A stretch of 64,000 bases of DNA from Sphingomonas sp. 1F27F7B (GCF_005503355.1 NZ_SCMK01000021.1:1-64000); one strand, 5' to 3'. Counted from the stretch's first letter, positions 37,454-46,606 are shown. Notes: generated by a model not told the origin, from the letters alone. Program-made: numbers and translations.

Positions 37454-39102
37454 GCCTCGCCGCCAGCCTGGTCCGGGGCGCCGACGCGCCGCCGCTGATC
37501 GAGCACACGATCGGCGAGGCACTGGCGCTGGCCGCCGCCCGCTGGGGCGAGCGCGAGGCACTGGTCGCAGTCGAGCAGGATGTCCGCTGGACCTTCGCCG
37601 AACTGCTCGCCCGGGCCGATGCAGTCGCCGCCGGCCTGCTCGCGCTCGGGCTGGAGCCGGGCGAGCGGATCGGCATCTGGGCGCCCAATTGCGTGGAATG
37701 GACGCTCACCCAGTTCGCCGCCGCGCGCGCCGGGCTGATCCTGGTCACGATCAACCCCGCCTATCGCACCAGCGAGGCAAGCTTCACCATGGCCAAGGTC
37801 GGCCTCGCCGCCCTGGTCTTCGTCGATCGCTTCAAGACGAGCGACTATGCGGCGATGGTCGCCGAGCTGGCGCCGGATCTGCCCGCGCTCCGCCGCATCC
37901 TCTGTATCGGCGACGCGTCGCGTCCGGGCTGGATCCCGTTCGACCAGGTCGCCGCCCATGCCGACGAGGCGGCCCGCGCGCGCCTGAAGGCGATCGGCCC
38001 GGAACTGCGCGCCGGCGACGCGATCAACATCCAGTTCACCAGCGGCACCACCGGCCAGCCCAAGGGCGCGACGCTCAGCCACCGCAACATCCTCAACAAC
38101 GGCTATTTCGTCGGCCTGGCGCAGCGCCTCCAGCCCGGGGACCGCATCTGCATCCCGGTGCCGCTCTATCACTGCTTCGGCATGGTGATGGGCAATCTCG
38201 CCGCGCTCACGCACGGCGCGACCATGGTCTACCCGGCCGCCGGCTTCGATCCCGGTGCGGCCCTGGCGGCGATCGAGCGCGAGCGCTGCACTTCGCTCTA
38301 CGGCGTGCCGACCATGTTCATCGCCGTCCTCGCGCATCCCGAGTTCGAGCGGTTCGACATCACTTCGCTGCGCACCGGGGCCATGGCCGGCGCGGTCTGC
38401 CCCGAGCCGCTGATGCGCGCGGTGAACGAGCGGCTGCACATGCCCCAGGTCACCATCGCCTATGGCATGACCGAGACCAGCCCGGTCAGCTTCCAGACCG
38501 CGGTGGACGATCCTTTCGAGCGCCGGATCGGCTCGATCGGCCGGGTCCAGCCGCACCTCGAATGCAAGATCGTCGACGAGGCGGGCGAAATCGTGCCGGC
38601 CGGCACGCCCGGCGAGCTCTGCACCCGCGGCTATTCGGTGATGCTCGGCTATTGGGACGAGCCCGAAAAGACCGCAGCGGTGCTCGACGCCGAGGGCTGG
38701 ATGCATTCCGGCGACCTCGCTGTGATCGACGCGGCCGGCTATGGCAATGTCGTCGGCCGGCTGAAGGACATGGTGATCCGCGGCGGCGAGAACATCTATC
38801 CGCGCGAGATCGAGGAGTTTCTCTACGGCCATCCGGCAGTGGAGGACGTGGCGGTGGTCGGCGTGCCCGACGATCGCATGGGCGAGGAACTCTGCGCCTG
38901 GATCCGGCTGCGCGCCGGCTTGTCGGGCGACGAGGAGGAAGTCCGCGCCTTCTGCCGCGGCCGCATCGCCCATTACAAGGTGCCTCGCTACGTCCGCTTC
39001 GTCGACGCCTTCCCCACCACCGTGACCGGCAAGGTCCAGAAATATCTGATCCGCGAGGCGATGATCGCCGAGCTGGATCTCCAAACCGCAAGCCAAGGAT
39101 GA
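37450..39102 (+). CDS. AMP-forming acyl/aryl-CoA ligase
   Basis: A 550-residue cytoplasmic enzyme of the ANL superfamily. The ATP motif is FTSGTTGQPKGATLSH, followed by GMTETSPVSF, the hinge region GRLKDMVIRGGENIYPREIEEF and the catalytic lysine in TVTGKVQK. It makes a CoA thioester from a carboxylic acid with ATP. The overall look is that of medium-chain fatty acid or aryl-acid ligases. Its position directly after the tannase, with an ATGA overlap, suggests that it activates the acid set free by the esterases, for example a hydroxycinnamate. The substrate is not proven by sequence. No signal peptide: the only clearly cytoplasmic member of this operon. Confidence 0.9.
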   Translation: MSLAASLVRGADAPPLIEHTIGEALALAAARWGEREALVAVEQDVRWTFAELLARADAVAAGLLALGLEPGERIGIWAPNCVEWTLTQFAAARAGLILVTINPAYRTSEASFTMAKVGLAALVFVDRFKTSDYAAMVAELAPDLPALRRILCIGDASRPGWIPFDQVAAHADEAARARLKAIGPELRAGDAINIQFTSGTTGQPKGATLSHRNILNNGYFVGLAQRLQPGDRICIPVPLYHCFGMVMGNLAALTHGATMVYPAAGFDPGAALAAIERERCTSLYGVPTMFIAVLAHPEFERFDITSLRTGAMAGAVCPEPLMRAVNERLHMPQVTIAYGMTETSPVSFQTAVDDPFERRIGSIGRVQPHLECKIVDEAGEIVPAGTPGELCTRGYSVMLGYWDEPEKTAAVLDAEGWMHSGDLAVIDAAGYGNVVGRLKDMVIRGGENIYPREIEEFLYGHPAVEDVAVVGVPDDRMGEELCAWIRLRAGLSGDEEEVRAFCRGRIAHYKVPRYVRFVDAFPTTVTGKVQKYLIREAMIAELDLQTASQG

Positions 39103-39428
39103 AGATGATGAACAAGCTCCTGATCGCCGCCCTGCTCGCCCTGCCGGGCACCGCCCTCGCCCAGACCGCGCCGGCCCCGGCGCCCGCGCCCGCGCAGGCG
39201 GCGCCGGCCGCCGCGGCGAAGTTCACGCTGGACACGCCGATCCAGGAGATCGTGGCCGACGCCCAGGGCAAGGCCGCGATCGACAAGAACCTGCCCGGCC
39301 TGATCGGCCTGCCGCAATATGACATGTTCAAGGGGCTGAGCCTCAACCAGCTCAAGGCCTATTCGGACGGCAAGCTCACCGACGAGGTCCTCGCCAAGAC
39401 CGCCGCCGATCTCGCCGCGATCAAATGA
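39099..39428 (+). CDS. Small secreted protein with Pro/Ala linker, unknown function
   Basis: A 109-residue protein, ATG overlapping the CoA ligase stop; in-frame ATGs at 39105 and 39108 are also possible. A signal peptide (MKMMNKLLIAALLALPGTALA) and a proline-alanine linker precede a compact, probably helical domain of about 65 residues: TPIQEIVADAQGKAAIDKNL, then PGLIGLPQYDMFKGLSLNQL and a C-terminal helix. I know similar short stretches (K-x-x-[IL]-D...PGL...Y-x-x-FK-x-[LM]SL) from small secreted proteins of sphingomonads and caulobacters near glycoside hydrolases, but no function. It has no visible catalytic residues; binding or assembly of the neighbouring hydrolases is possible. Confidence 0.8.
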   Translation: MKMMNKLLIAALLALPGTALAQTAPAPAPAPAQAAPAAAAKFTLDTPIQEIVADAQGKAAIDKNLPGLIGLPQYDMFKGLSLNQLKAYSDGKLTDEVLAKTAADLAAIK

Positions 39429-41977
39429 TGACTCGCGCCAATTTCCTTGCCTGCGTCGCCGCGACGGCGTTGATTGCGAGCGCCCCCGCGCTCGCCCAGG
39501 CCCAGAACGAACGCATGACCTATCGTGAGAAGAGCGCTCCGCTGGAGAAGCGCGTCGAAGACCTAATGCACCGGCTCACGCTGGAGGAGAAGGTGTCGCT
39601 GCTCGCCGGCGAAAGCTCGATGACGCTGCAATCGATCCCGCGGCTCGGCATCCCCGGCGTCAAGGTGACCGACGGCCCCACCGGCGTGCGCTCGCCCGAA
39701 GGCAAGCCCGCCACCGTGTTCCCGGTCGGCGTCGCCATCGCCGCCACCTGGAATCCCGAAGTGGCGAAGGCCGTGGGCGCGGCGATCGCCGAGGAAACGC
39801 GCGGCTATGGCGCCTCGGTGCTGCTCGCGCCGACAGTGAACATCGTCCGCACCCCGCGCTGGGGCCGCAATTTCGAGACCTATTCGGAAGATCCGCTGCT
39901 CGCCGGCAAGCTCGGCCTCGGCTATGTCGCCGGCGTGCAGGGCAAGGGCATCGGCGTCTCGATCAAGCACTTCGCCGCGAACAATCACGAGACCAACCGC
40001 TTCTTCGTCGATTCGATCGTCGACGAGCGGACACTGCGCGAGATCTATCTTCCCGCCTTCGAGATGGTGGTGAAGCAGGCCGATCCCTGGTCGGTCATGG
40101 CCTCGTACAACAAGATCAACGGCACCTATGCGAGCGAGAATCGCTGGCTGCTCACCGATCTGCTCAAGAAGGAATGGAAATATCGCGGCTTCGTCGTCTC
40201 CGATTGGGGCGCGACGCACAGCACCGCACCGGCAGTCAATGCCGGCCTCGACCTCGAGATGCCCGGCCCCGCCCAGCATTTCGGTGCGAAGCTGCTTGCC
40301 GCGGTGAAGGCCGGCGAAGTGAGCGAGGCGCAGCTTGACGACAATGCCCGGCGGATCGTGCGGCTGATCGTGCGCAGCGGCGCGCTCGACGGGCCGCTGC
40401 CCAAGGGCGAGATCGGCGGCGAGCGCCACCGCGCGGCCGCCCGCACCGCGGCCGAGGAAGCGATCGTGCTCCTCAAGAATGCCGGCGTGCTGCCGCTCAA
40501 GCCCGGCATCGGCAGGCTCGCGGTGATCGGCCCCAATGCCGACATCGCCCGCATCCAGGGCGGCGGCAGCTCTGCCGTCGCTCCCTTCGACAAGCTGGTG
40601 ACGCCGCTGGAAGCAATCCGCGCCGCGCTGCCCGGCGTCGAAGTGATCTACGAAAAGGGCGTCGACAGCGAGGAGACGCCGCCCACCGCCGATCCCGCGC
40701 TGTTCAGCCCCTCGGCCGACAGCAGGGAGACCGGGCTCCAGGCGGATTATTTCGCCAATGCAGACTTCAGCGGCGAACCGGTGAAGCGCCAGCGCGCCAC
40801 CGATTTCACCAAGCGGATCAGCGCCAATATCGCGAGCGCCAAGGTGATCGGCTATGCGGCGATGCGCTGGTCGGGCGTGCTGCGCGCGCCGGCCACCGGC
40901 ACCTATGAGTTCAGCGTGCGCGGCACCGGCAGCGGCGTGCTGACGCTCGACGGCAAGGCGATCCTCGACAAGGCGACGCCCGCCAAGCCGGACAATCGCG
41001 ACGTGATCGGCTTCCCGGTTCCGCAGCGCACCGTCCAGGTCCAGCTCGAGGGCGGCAAGGCCTATCCGATCCAGCTCGACTACGTCACCGGACAGACGCC
41101 CTATGAGGCGCTCAAGTTCGGCGTGCGCCTGCCCCGGCCGGACTTCGCTGCGGCGATCGCGGCGGCGAAGCGCGCCGATGCCGCGATCGTGGTCGCCGGC
41201 TCGGCTTCACTCACCGAGGGCGAAGGCTATGACCGCGCCAATTTCGACTTGCCCGGCGATCAGGACAAGCTGATCGCGGCGGTGGCCGCGGCCAATCGCT
41301 CCACCGTGGTGGTGGTCAATGCCGGCGCGGCGATGACCATGCCCTGGGCGAAGGACGTGCCCGCCATCCTCGACATGTGGCTGCCCGGCCAGGAAGGCGC
41401 GGCGGCGCTCGCCGGCATCCTCACCGGCAAGGTCAATCCATCGGGCAAGCTGCCGGTCACATTCCCGGCGAAGAGCAGCGACGATCCCACGGTGCTGACC
41501 GAGATGAAGGCCAAGTATAGCGACGGGCTGCTGGTCGGCTATCGCGGCTATGAGGCGCGCGGCGTGGCGCCGCTCTTCGCCTTCGGCCATGGCCTGTCCT
41601 ATACGAGCTTCGGCTATGCCGGCCTCGCCGCGCCTGCGACGGTGGCGCCCGGTGCGGTGGCGAAAGTTCGCGTCACGATCCGCAACACCGGCGAGCTGGC
41701 GGGCAAGGAAGTCGTCCAGCTCTATGTTGCGCGTGCCGATCGCACGCCCGAGGAGCCGATCAAGCAGCTCGCCGCCTTCGCCAAGGTCGCGCTCGCACCG
41801 GGCGAGAGCCGCACAGTCGAGCTCAGCCTCGATCCGCGTGCCTTCGGCTATTGGGATGCCGCGACGCATCACTGGGTGGCCCGCGCCGGGGCCTATCAGC
41901 TGCAGGCCGGCAGCGCCTCGGACGATATCCGGCTGAAGAAGGACATCCGGGTCACGGTGAGCAAGCCGATCGACTAA
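39425..41977 (+). CDS. Secreted GH3 beta-glucosidase with PA14 insert
   Basis: An 850-residue glycoside hydrolase. A signal peptide (to about residue 27) is followed by the (alpha/beta)8 domain with KHFAANNHETNR and the nucleophile D260 in FVVSDWGATHS. The alpha/beta sandwich domain is interrupted by a PA14-like beta-barrel at about 430-570 (GLQADYFANADFSGE), which in other GH3 enzymes shapes the sugar pocket. A fibronectin III-like domain ends the protein (VRVTIRNTGELAGKEVVQLY). It probably removes beta-glucose after rhamnose is gone. It is the last gene of the coupled operon; its ATG overlaps the small-protein stop. A perfect long hairpin follows. Confidence 0.93.
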   Translation: MMTRANFLACVAATALIASAPALAQAQNERMTYREKSAPLEKRVEDLMHRLTLEEKVSLLAGESSMTLQSIPRLGIPGVKVTDGPTGVRSPEGKPATVFPVGVAIAATWNPEVAKAVGAAIAEETRGYGASVLLAPTVNIVRTPRWGRNFETYSEDPLLAGKLGLGYVAGVQGKGIGVSIKHFAANNHETNRFFVDSIVDERTLREIYLPAFEMVVKQADPWSVMASYNKINGTYASENRWLLTDLLKKEWKYRGFVVSDWGATHSTAPAVNAGLDLEMPGPAQHFGAKLLAAVKAGEVSEAQLDDNARRIVRLIVRSGALDGPLPKGEIGGERHRAAARTAAEEAIVLLKNAGVLPLKPGIGRLAVIGPNADIARIQGGGSSAVAPFDKLVTPLEAIRAALPGVEVIYEKGVDSEETPPTADPALFSPSADSRETGLQADYFANADFSGEPVKRQRATDFTKRISANIASAKVIGYAAMRWSGVLRAPATGTYEFSVRGTGSGVLTLDGKAILDKATPAKPDNRDVIGFPVPQRTVQVQLEGGKAYPIQLDYVTGQTPYEALKFGVRLPRPDFAAAIAAAKRADAAIVVAGSASLTEGEGYDRANFDLPGDQDKLIAAVAAANRSTVVVVNAGAAMTMPWAKDVPAILDMWLPGQEGAAALAGILTGKVNPSGKLPVTFPAKSSDDPTVLTEMKAKYSDGLLVGYRGYEARGVAPLFAFGHGLSYTSFGYAGLAAPATVAPGAVAKVRVTIRNTGELAGKEVVQLYVARADRTPEEPIKQLAAFAKVALAPGESRTVELSLDPRAFGYWDAATHHWVARAGAYQLQAGSASDDIRLKKDIRVTVSKPID

Positions 41978-41987
41978 CCCACCAACT

Positions 41988-42043
41988 TCGTCACCCCGGC
42001 CCCTTCGACGACGCCCGCGTGGTCGAAGGGGCCGGGGTGACGA
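41988..42043. terminator. 22-bp perfect hairpin between convergent operons
   Basis: The arms 41988-42009 and 42022-42043 are perfectly complementary over 22 bp (left arm core CACCCCGGCCCCTTCGAC) with a 12-base loop. It begins 10 bases after the GH3 stop and faces the end of the minus-strand rhamnose operon. It can serve both transcripts. No T-run follows, and the arms differ from the REP-like units, so it may instead be a separate repeat family. The rest of the gap to 42263 shows no gene. Confidence 0.7.
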
Positions 42044-42263
42044 CTATTTGGCCCGCCTTGTTACAATGCAGGGATTTCGCCTGCTTGGCTCGCATGGTCG
42101 GGGCCCGTCCCGGCCGCTCTCTGACCTGTAGGAAAAATAGGATCCCGCACACGCAAGAATGTTGCGAGATGTGCGCCGCTTCCGAAGAGAGAGTCAGGAT
42201 CGAGCGCCCGGAAGAAGCCCGGTTCGCGCGACCTTTGCGACTTTTGGGCTCCCCGGACGCGCC

Positions 42264-42971
42264 CTAGCTGCCGGCCGCAGCCTCCAGCACCGGCAGGAAA
42301 TCGGCAACCGACCGGCTGGCGCGACCGACCAGCAGCCCGTCGATCTCCGGCAGGGCCAACAGCGCCGCCGCATTGCCGCCGTCGACGGCGCCGCCATAGA
42401 GCAGCCGTGCCTCGCCCGCCTCGGCGCGCAGCATCTCGAAGATCCGGGCCAGATGCGCTTCGTCCGGCACTGCATTCCCGCCGATGCACCAGACCGGCTC
42501 ATAGGCAATGGCGGCCCGCGACCAGTCGAGATCCGGCGGCAGCGACGCGCGGAGCTGCGCCGCCACCAGCGCGCGCGCATCAGCCGAGCGCTCGCACTCG
42601 CCGATGCAGATCACCACCGCCAGCCCGGCCGCCTGCGCGGCGCGCGCCTTGGCCGCCACGCTCAACCCGTCGTCGCGCGTCTCGCTATGCCCGGCCAGCA
42701 TGTGCGTCGCCCCGGCCTCGCACAGCATCGCCGCCGAGACGGCGCCGGTGTGCGCGCCACCGGCCGCCGGGTGGCAATCCTGCCCCCCGATCGCCAGCGT
42801 CCGCGCCACCCGCGCCGCCCGCTCGATCAGCGTCGCCGGCAGCATCAGCCCGGCCTCGACGCCGAGCGCGTGCACGGCGGCGTCGATTCGCCCGATCTCG
42901 GTCAGGTCGGGACCCGCACCGTGCATCTTCCAATTGCCCAGGATCAGCGGGCGCCGCTTCGCCATGGTCAT
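42264..42971 (-). CDS. tpiA: Triose-phosphate isomerase of the rhamnose operon
   Basis: A 235-residue TIM-barrel enzyme interconverting dihydroxyacetone phosphate and glyceraldehyde 3-phosphate. The active-site elements are present: LGNWKMHG with the lysine, the catalytic histidine in AGHSETR, VICIGECER and the catalytic glutamate in AYEPVWCIGG, and LLYGGAVDGGNA for phosphate binding. It is slightly shorter than house-keeping enzymes (about 250). The start overlaps the rhaT stop (ATGA). In this operon it would handle the dihydroxyacetone phosphate made by rhamnulose-1-phosphate aldolase, probably as a second copy besides a glycolytic one elsewhere. Confidence 0.9.
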   Translation of the reverse strand: MTMAKRRPLILGNWKMHGAGPDLTEIGRIDAAVHALGVEAGLMLPATLIERAARVARTLAIGGQDCHPAAGGAHTGAVSAAMLCEAGATHMLAGHSETRDDGLSVAAKARAAQAAGLAVVICIGECERSADARALVAAQLRASLPPDLDWSRAAIAYEPVWCIGGNAVPDEAHLARIFEMLRAEAGEARLLYGGAVDGGNAAALLALPEIDGLLVGRASRSVADFLPVLEAAAGS

Positions 42972-44026
42972 GCCGCGAGATAATTGCCGACGCCGATGAC
43001 CACGGTGGAGAGCAGCAGCGCGCCGATGCCGGCCCATACCAGCAGCCGCGTCCCGCCGCGCACCCCCGCCCATTCCTTGAGCGCGAAGCCCCAGAGCGTG
43101 GAGAACAGGATGATGCTCGCCATGTGCAGGGTCCAGGAGGAGAAGCCGTATTTCCCCATCTGGCTCTCGCCCATCGTGTAGAAGAAGAACTGGAAATACC
43201 AGAGCGTGCCGCCCAGCGCGGCCAGCAGATAGTTGCGCAGCAGCGGCGGCCTTTCGCCCGAAGCGGCGGCGCCGACGATCTGCCCCGCCGACCGGTTGCG
43301 CAGGATCAGCCAGCCGCACCAGACGAAGTTGGTGGTGAAGCCGCCCAGCAGCACGACGCACAGCACCGGCAGCCCCTGCCACAGCGGGTCGGTCCCCGCC
43401 GCGACGGTCGCCGCGCGGATCGGCGCACCGGCATCGAGCCCCCAGGCGAAGCAGCCCGACATGATGCCCGAGAAGATCGCGATGGCGAGGCCCTTGGGCA
43501 GGTTGAACTCGCTGACGCTCTGCCGCGCGGCTTCGCCGGCCATCTCGCGCTCCTTGCGGCGTCCCGCGGCGGCCACGACCAGGATGCCGGCCAGGGTGAT
43601 GACGATGCCGACAAAGGTCATCTGCCCGCTCGGCGTGCCAGCGAGTTCGCCCAGCGTGCCGCGGAAGATCGGGGGCCCCATGGTGCCGATCACCGTGGTG
43701 AGGCCGAGCGCCACCGCCATGCCGAGGGAAAGGCCGAGATAGCGCATGGTCAGCCCGAAGGTGAGCCCGCCAAAACCCCACATCGCCCCCCAGAACCAGC
43801 ACCAGAACCAGGTGCTGCTCGGAGTCCGCGCCAGCACGCCGAGCAGGTCGTGCGTCTGGATCGACGCGAACAGCCAGGGCGCGATCAGCCAGGAGAAGAC
43901 GCCGCCGACCAGCCAGAATATCTCCCAGGACCAAGCCCGGATGCGGCGATAGGGAACATAGAAGCTGGCGGAGGAAAGCCCGCCAAACCAATGAAACAAA
44001 ACGCCAATCAGCGGATTTCCGCCCAT
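42968..44026 (-). CDS. rhaT: L-rhamnose/proton symporter RhaT
   Basis: A 352-residue inner-membrane transporter with about ten hydrophobic helices, of the RhaT family. Recognisable parts are GGLSSASFYVPYRRI at the N-terminus, WFWGAMWGFGGLTFGLTMRYLGLSLGMA and GIMSGCFAWGLDAG. It brings L-rhamnose into the cytoplasm with protons. It begins one base below the end of the FMN lactate dehydrogenase gene and its stop overlaps tpiA, so it is part of the minus-strand rhamnose operon. It would take up rhamnose freed in the periplasm by the GH78 enzyme. Confidence 0.95.
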   Translation of the reverse strand: MGGNPLIGVLFHWFGGLSSASFYVPYRRIRAWSWEIFWLVGGVFSWLIAPWLFASIQTHDLLGVLARTPSSTWFWCWFWGAMWGFGGLTFGLTMRYLGLSLGMAVALGLTTVIGTMGPPIFRGTLGELAGTPSGQMTFVGIVITLAGILVVAAAGRRKEREMAGEAARQSVSEFNLPKGLAIAIFSGIMSGCFAWGLDAGAPIRAATVAAGTDPLWQGLPVLCVVLLGGFTTNFVWCGWLILRNRSAGQIVGAAASGERPPLLRNYLLAALGGTLWYFQFFFYTMGESQMGKYGFSSWTLHMASIILFSTLWGFALKEWAGVRGGTRLLVWAGIGALLLSTVVIGVGNYLAA

Positions 44027-44027
44027 A

Positions 44028-45176
44028 TTACTCCCTCCCCGCGATTATCTTTTCGTCGATCTGGTCGATGCGCGTCACACCGGTCAGTCCCATGGCGACG
44101 CGCATCTCGGCCGCCAGCAGCCGCAGCACATGCGCGACGCCCGCCTGGCCCCCGCCAGCCAGCGCCCAGGCCCAGGCGCGGCCGAGCAGCACGCCCCTGG
44201 CGCCGAGCGCGAGCATCCGCACCACGTCGAGCCCCGACCGGATTCCGCCATCGGCCAGCAATGTCAGCCGGTCCCCCACCGCATCGGCGATCGCCGGCAA
44301 CGCGCGGGCAGTCGACGGCACGCCGTCGAGCTGCCGGCCGCCATGGTTGGAGACGATCACGCCCTCCACGCCCCGCGCCGCCGCCTCGCGGGCATCTTCC
44401 GGATCGAGGATACCCTTGAGCAGGATCGGGCCCTTCCAATGCTTGCGGACGAAATCCAGGTCGTCCCAGCCGATCGCCGGATCGAAATTGTCGCGCATCC
44501 AGGCGAAGAAGTCGTTGAGCCCGGTCTTGCCGGCCAGCACCGGTGCGACATTGCCGAGATGGTGGGGCCGCCCGCGCAGCCCCACGTCCCAGGCCCAGCC
44601 CGGATGCGTCAGCGCCTGTCCGAACCGCCGCAGCGATCCGCCCAGCCCCGGCGCGCCGGCAAGGCCGGAGCGATAGTCGCGGTAGCGCGTGCCCGGCACC
44701 GGCATGTCGACCGTGAAGACCAGCACCGGACAGCCCGCCGCGCTCGCCTGCTCCATCAGGTCGATCATGAAGCCGCGGTCGCGGATCATGTAGAGCTGGA
44801 ACCAGGGCGGCGTGGCCACCGCTCCCGCGACTTCGGCGAGCGGGCAGGCCGAAACGGTCGACAGGGTGAAGGGAATGCCAGCCGCCTCCGCCGCCAGCGC
44901 CGCCTGTACTTCGCCGCGCCGTGCATTGAGCCCCGCCAGCCCGACCGGCCCCAGCGCGACCGGCATCGCCAGCTTCTGCCCGAACAGGCTCGTCGACAGG
45001 TCGATCGCGGAAATGTCGCGCAGCACCCGCTGGCGCAGCGCCACCGCCTCGAGATCGGCGACGTTCCGGCCCAGCGTCACCTCGGCATAGGAGCCGCCAT
45101 CGATATATTCGAACAGGAAGCGCGGCAGCCTGCGCCGCGCCAGTGCGCGATAATCGGAGATCGACGCCGCCTTCAT
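44028..45176 (-). CDS. lldD: FMN-dependent alpha-hydroxy acid (L-lactate) dehydrogenase
   Basis: A 382-residue flavoenzyme of the LldD/glycolate oxidase family. It has FLFEYIDGGSYAE near the start, LSTVSACPLAEVA, and the signature SNHGGRQLDGVPS containing the catalytic histidine and substrate-binding arginine. It oxidises L-lactate to pyruvate at the membrane. In this operon the substrate would be L-lactate from L-lactaldehyde, the C3 fragment of rhamnulose 1-phosphate. ATG 45176 overlaps the kinase stop (ATGA) and follows a purine-rich stretch; the frame stays open a little upstream inside the kinase gene. Confidence 0.9.
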   Translation of the reverse strand: MKAASISDYRALARRRLPRFLFEYIDGGSYAEVTLGRNVADLEAVALRQRVLRDISAIDLSTSLFGQKLAMPVALGPVGLAGLNARRGEVQAALAAEAAGIPFTLSTVSACPLAEVAGAVATPPWFQLYMIRDRGFMIDLMEQASAAGCPVLVFTVDMPVPGTRYRDYRSGLAGAPGLGGSLRRFGQALTHPGWAWDVGLRGRPHHLGNVAPVLAGKTGLNDFFAWMRDNFDPAIGWDDLDFVRKHWKGPILLKGILDPEDAREAAARGVEGVIVSNHGGRQLDGVPSTARALPAIADAVGDRLTLLADGGIRSGLDVVRMLALGARGVLLGRAWAWALAGGGQAGVAHVLRLLAAEMRVAMGLTGVTRIDQIDEKIIAGRE

Positions 45177-46606
45177 GCCGCCTCGCTGCTGCCCGTCGCC
45201 AGGCGCCGCCAGCGCGCGGCATAGCCGGCGAGATCGCAATCGAGCGGCGCTACCCGGATGAGCGCCGAGGGCGGTGCCAGCGCCGGATCGATCAGGCGCA
45301 AGGCTCCATAGGACACGTCGTTGTGCTCGTTGGAGACGAAGACGTGCAGGTCCGGCCGAAGCGTGGCCAGCGTGCGGACAAAGGCCTGCGCCTCGCCGAA
45401 CCGCCCCTCCACCAGCACGCGCTCGCCCGCCCCGATCAGGTCGAGCATCGCGTCGGCGACCAGCGCGGCATAGAGGCAGACTGCCGCGCGCAGGCCCATC
45501 GATTCGGTCGGCCGGTTGATCCAGCGCGTCGCGCCGCCCGGGAACGGCCCGACCCCGGGCGTCAGCGTCGGCAGCACCATTGCCCCGCTCGCCACGACGC
45601 CGGGCAGCGCCGCGATGATCGCCGGCTGATCGGGATTGATGTCGACGCGCCGCGTATCGATCCCGGTCAGCAGCTCGATCTCACGCCCACCCATGAACCG
45701 GGCCGAGGGGATCGGGGTGCCATGGGCATCGACGTTCACCAGGCAGTCGCGCGTCTCCGGCAATCCCGCCAGGTCGACGCGCGCACCCTTGCCCGGCGTC
45801 CGCATCGCGACGAACCAGGTGCCGGTCGAGAGCACCGTCGCCTCGTGCTCGGCAATATCGGCAAAGCCCCGCGCCGCGAGCAGGGCGGCGTTCGAATCGT
45901 GGAGTCCGCAATGCACCGCGACATCGGTCGGCAGGCCGGTGCGCTCGACCCATTCGGCGCTGATCGTGCCGATCGCCTCGCCGGCGCGGCGGAGCGGCGC
46001 GAGCCGGGCTGCCCAGCCCCGTCGCTCGGCAAGCGCGGACGGTTCGCCCGAAGCGGGGCACCAGAGATCGCTGTGGCAGCCCAGGCTCGTCACTTCGGAT
46101 GCCGCGACGCCCGAGAATCGCCATGCCCAATATTGCGGCCAGGGCAGGATCGTCGCGTCGCCGCGCAGCAGCGCCGGATCGAGCGACTCGAGGAAATGCA
46201 GCTGCAGCCCGAGGTTGAGCCCATCGGGCAGCGCGGGCGAGCCGGTGCGGGCAAAGGGATCCCGCTGGCGATGATAGACGGCAGCGCACTCGGCCGGAAT
46301 CGCCTGCTCATAATCGAGCGGCGGCGCCGCCAGCGCCCCGTCGCGCACGATCGCGGCAGCGGCGCCGTGCCCCACGGGGATGATCCGCGCCACACGCCCG
46401 AGCCCGACGAACTCGCGCAGCACCGCCTCGGCCCACGCCTCGATCCCGGCCGCATCGAGCGCCCGAACGCTCTCGCCGCCCAGCACCGCCACCGGCCGGT
46501 CATTGGGCCGCGTCCGCCGGGCCAGCATGGCCCCCGACGCATCCCAGAGACTGAGCTTCGACAAGGTCTTACCCAAATCGAGCACCACGCTCAGCCCATC
46601 ACCCAA
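45173..46606 (-). CDS. rhaK: Rhamnulokinase, FGGY carbohydrate kinase family
   Basis: A 477-residue sugar kinase that phosphorylates L-rhamnulose. The N-terminal ATPase motif VVLDLGKTLSKLSLWD and the later CGLHDSNAALL and STGTWFVAM fit FGGY kinases of the rhamnulokinase type. The start codon is TTG at 46606, supported by a strong GGGGAGG five bases upstream; no in-frame ATG is near. It is the first gene of the minus-strand operon kinase-lldD-rhaT-tpiA and is divergent from the aldolase gene. The specific substrate is assigned from its neighbours. Confidence 0.88.
   Translation of the reverse strand: MGDGLSVVLDLGKTLSKLSLWDASGAMLARRTRPNDRPVAVLGGESVRALDAAGIEAWAEAVLREFVGLGRVARIIPVGHGAAAAIVRDGALAAPPLDYEQAIPAECAAVYHRQRDPFARTGSPALPDGLNLGLQLHFLESLDPALLRGDATILPWPQYWAWRFSGVAASEVTSLGCHSDLWCPASGEPSALAERRGWAARLAPLRRAGEAIGTISAEWVERTGLPTDVAVHCGLHDSNAALLAARGFADIAEHEATVLSTGTWFVAMRTPGKGARVDLAGLPETRDCLVNVDAHGTPIPSARFMGGREIELLTGIDTRRVDINPDQPAIIAALPGVVASGAMVLPTLTPGVGPFPGGATRWINRPTESMGLRAAVCLYAALVADAMLDLIGAGERVLVEGRFGEAQAFVRTLATLRPDLHVFVSNEHNDVSYGALRLIDPALAPPSALIRVAPLDCDLAGYAARWRRLATGSSEAA

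Noticed and set aside
42061..42263. A small gene between the long hairpin and tpiA
   Set aside because: Short frames there lack ribosome-binding sites and family sequence on both strands; the stretch is treated as operon trailer.
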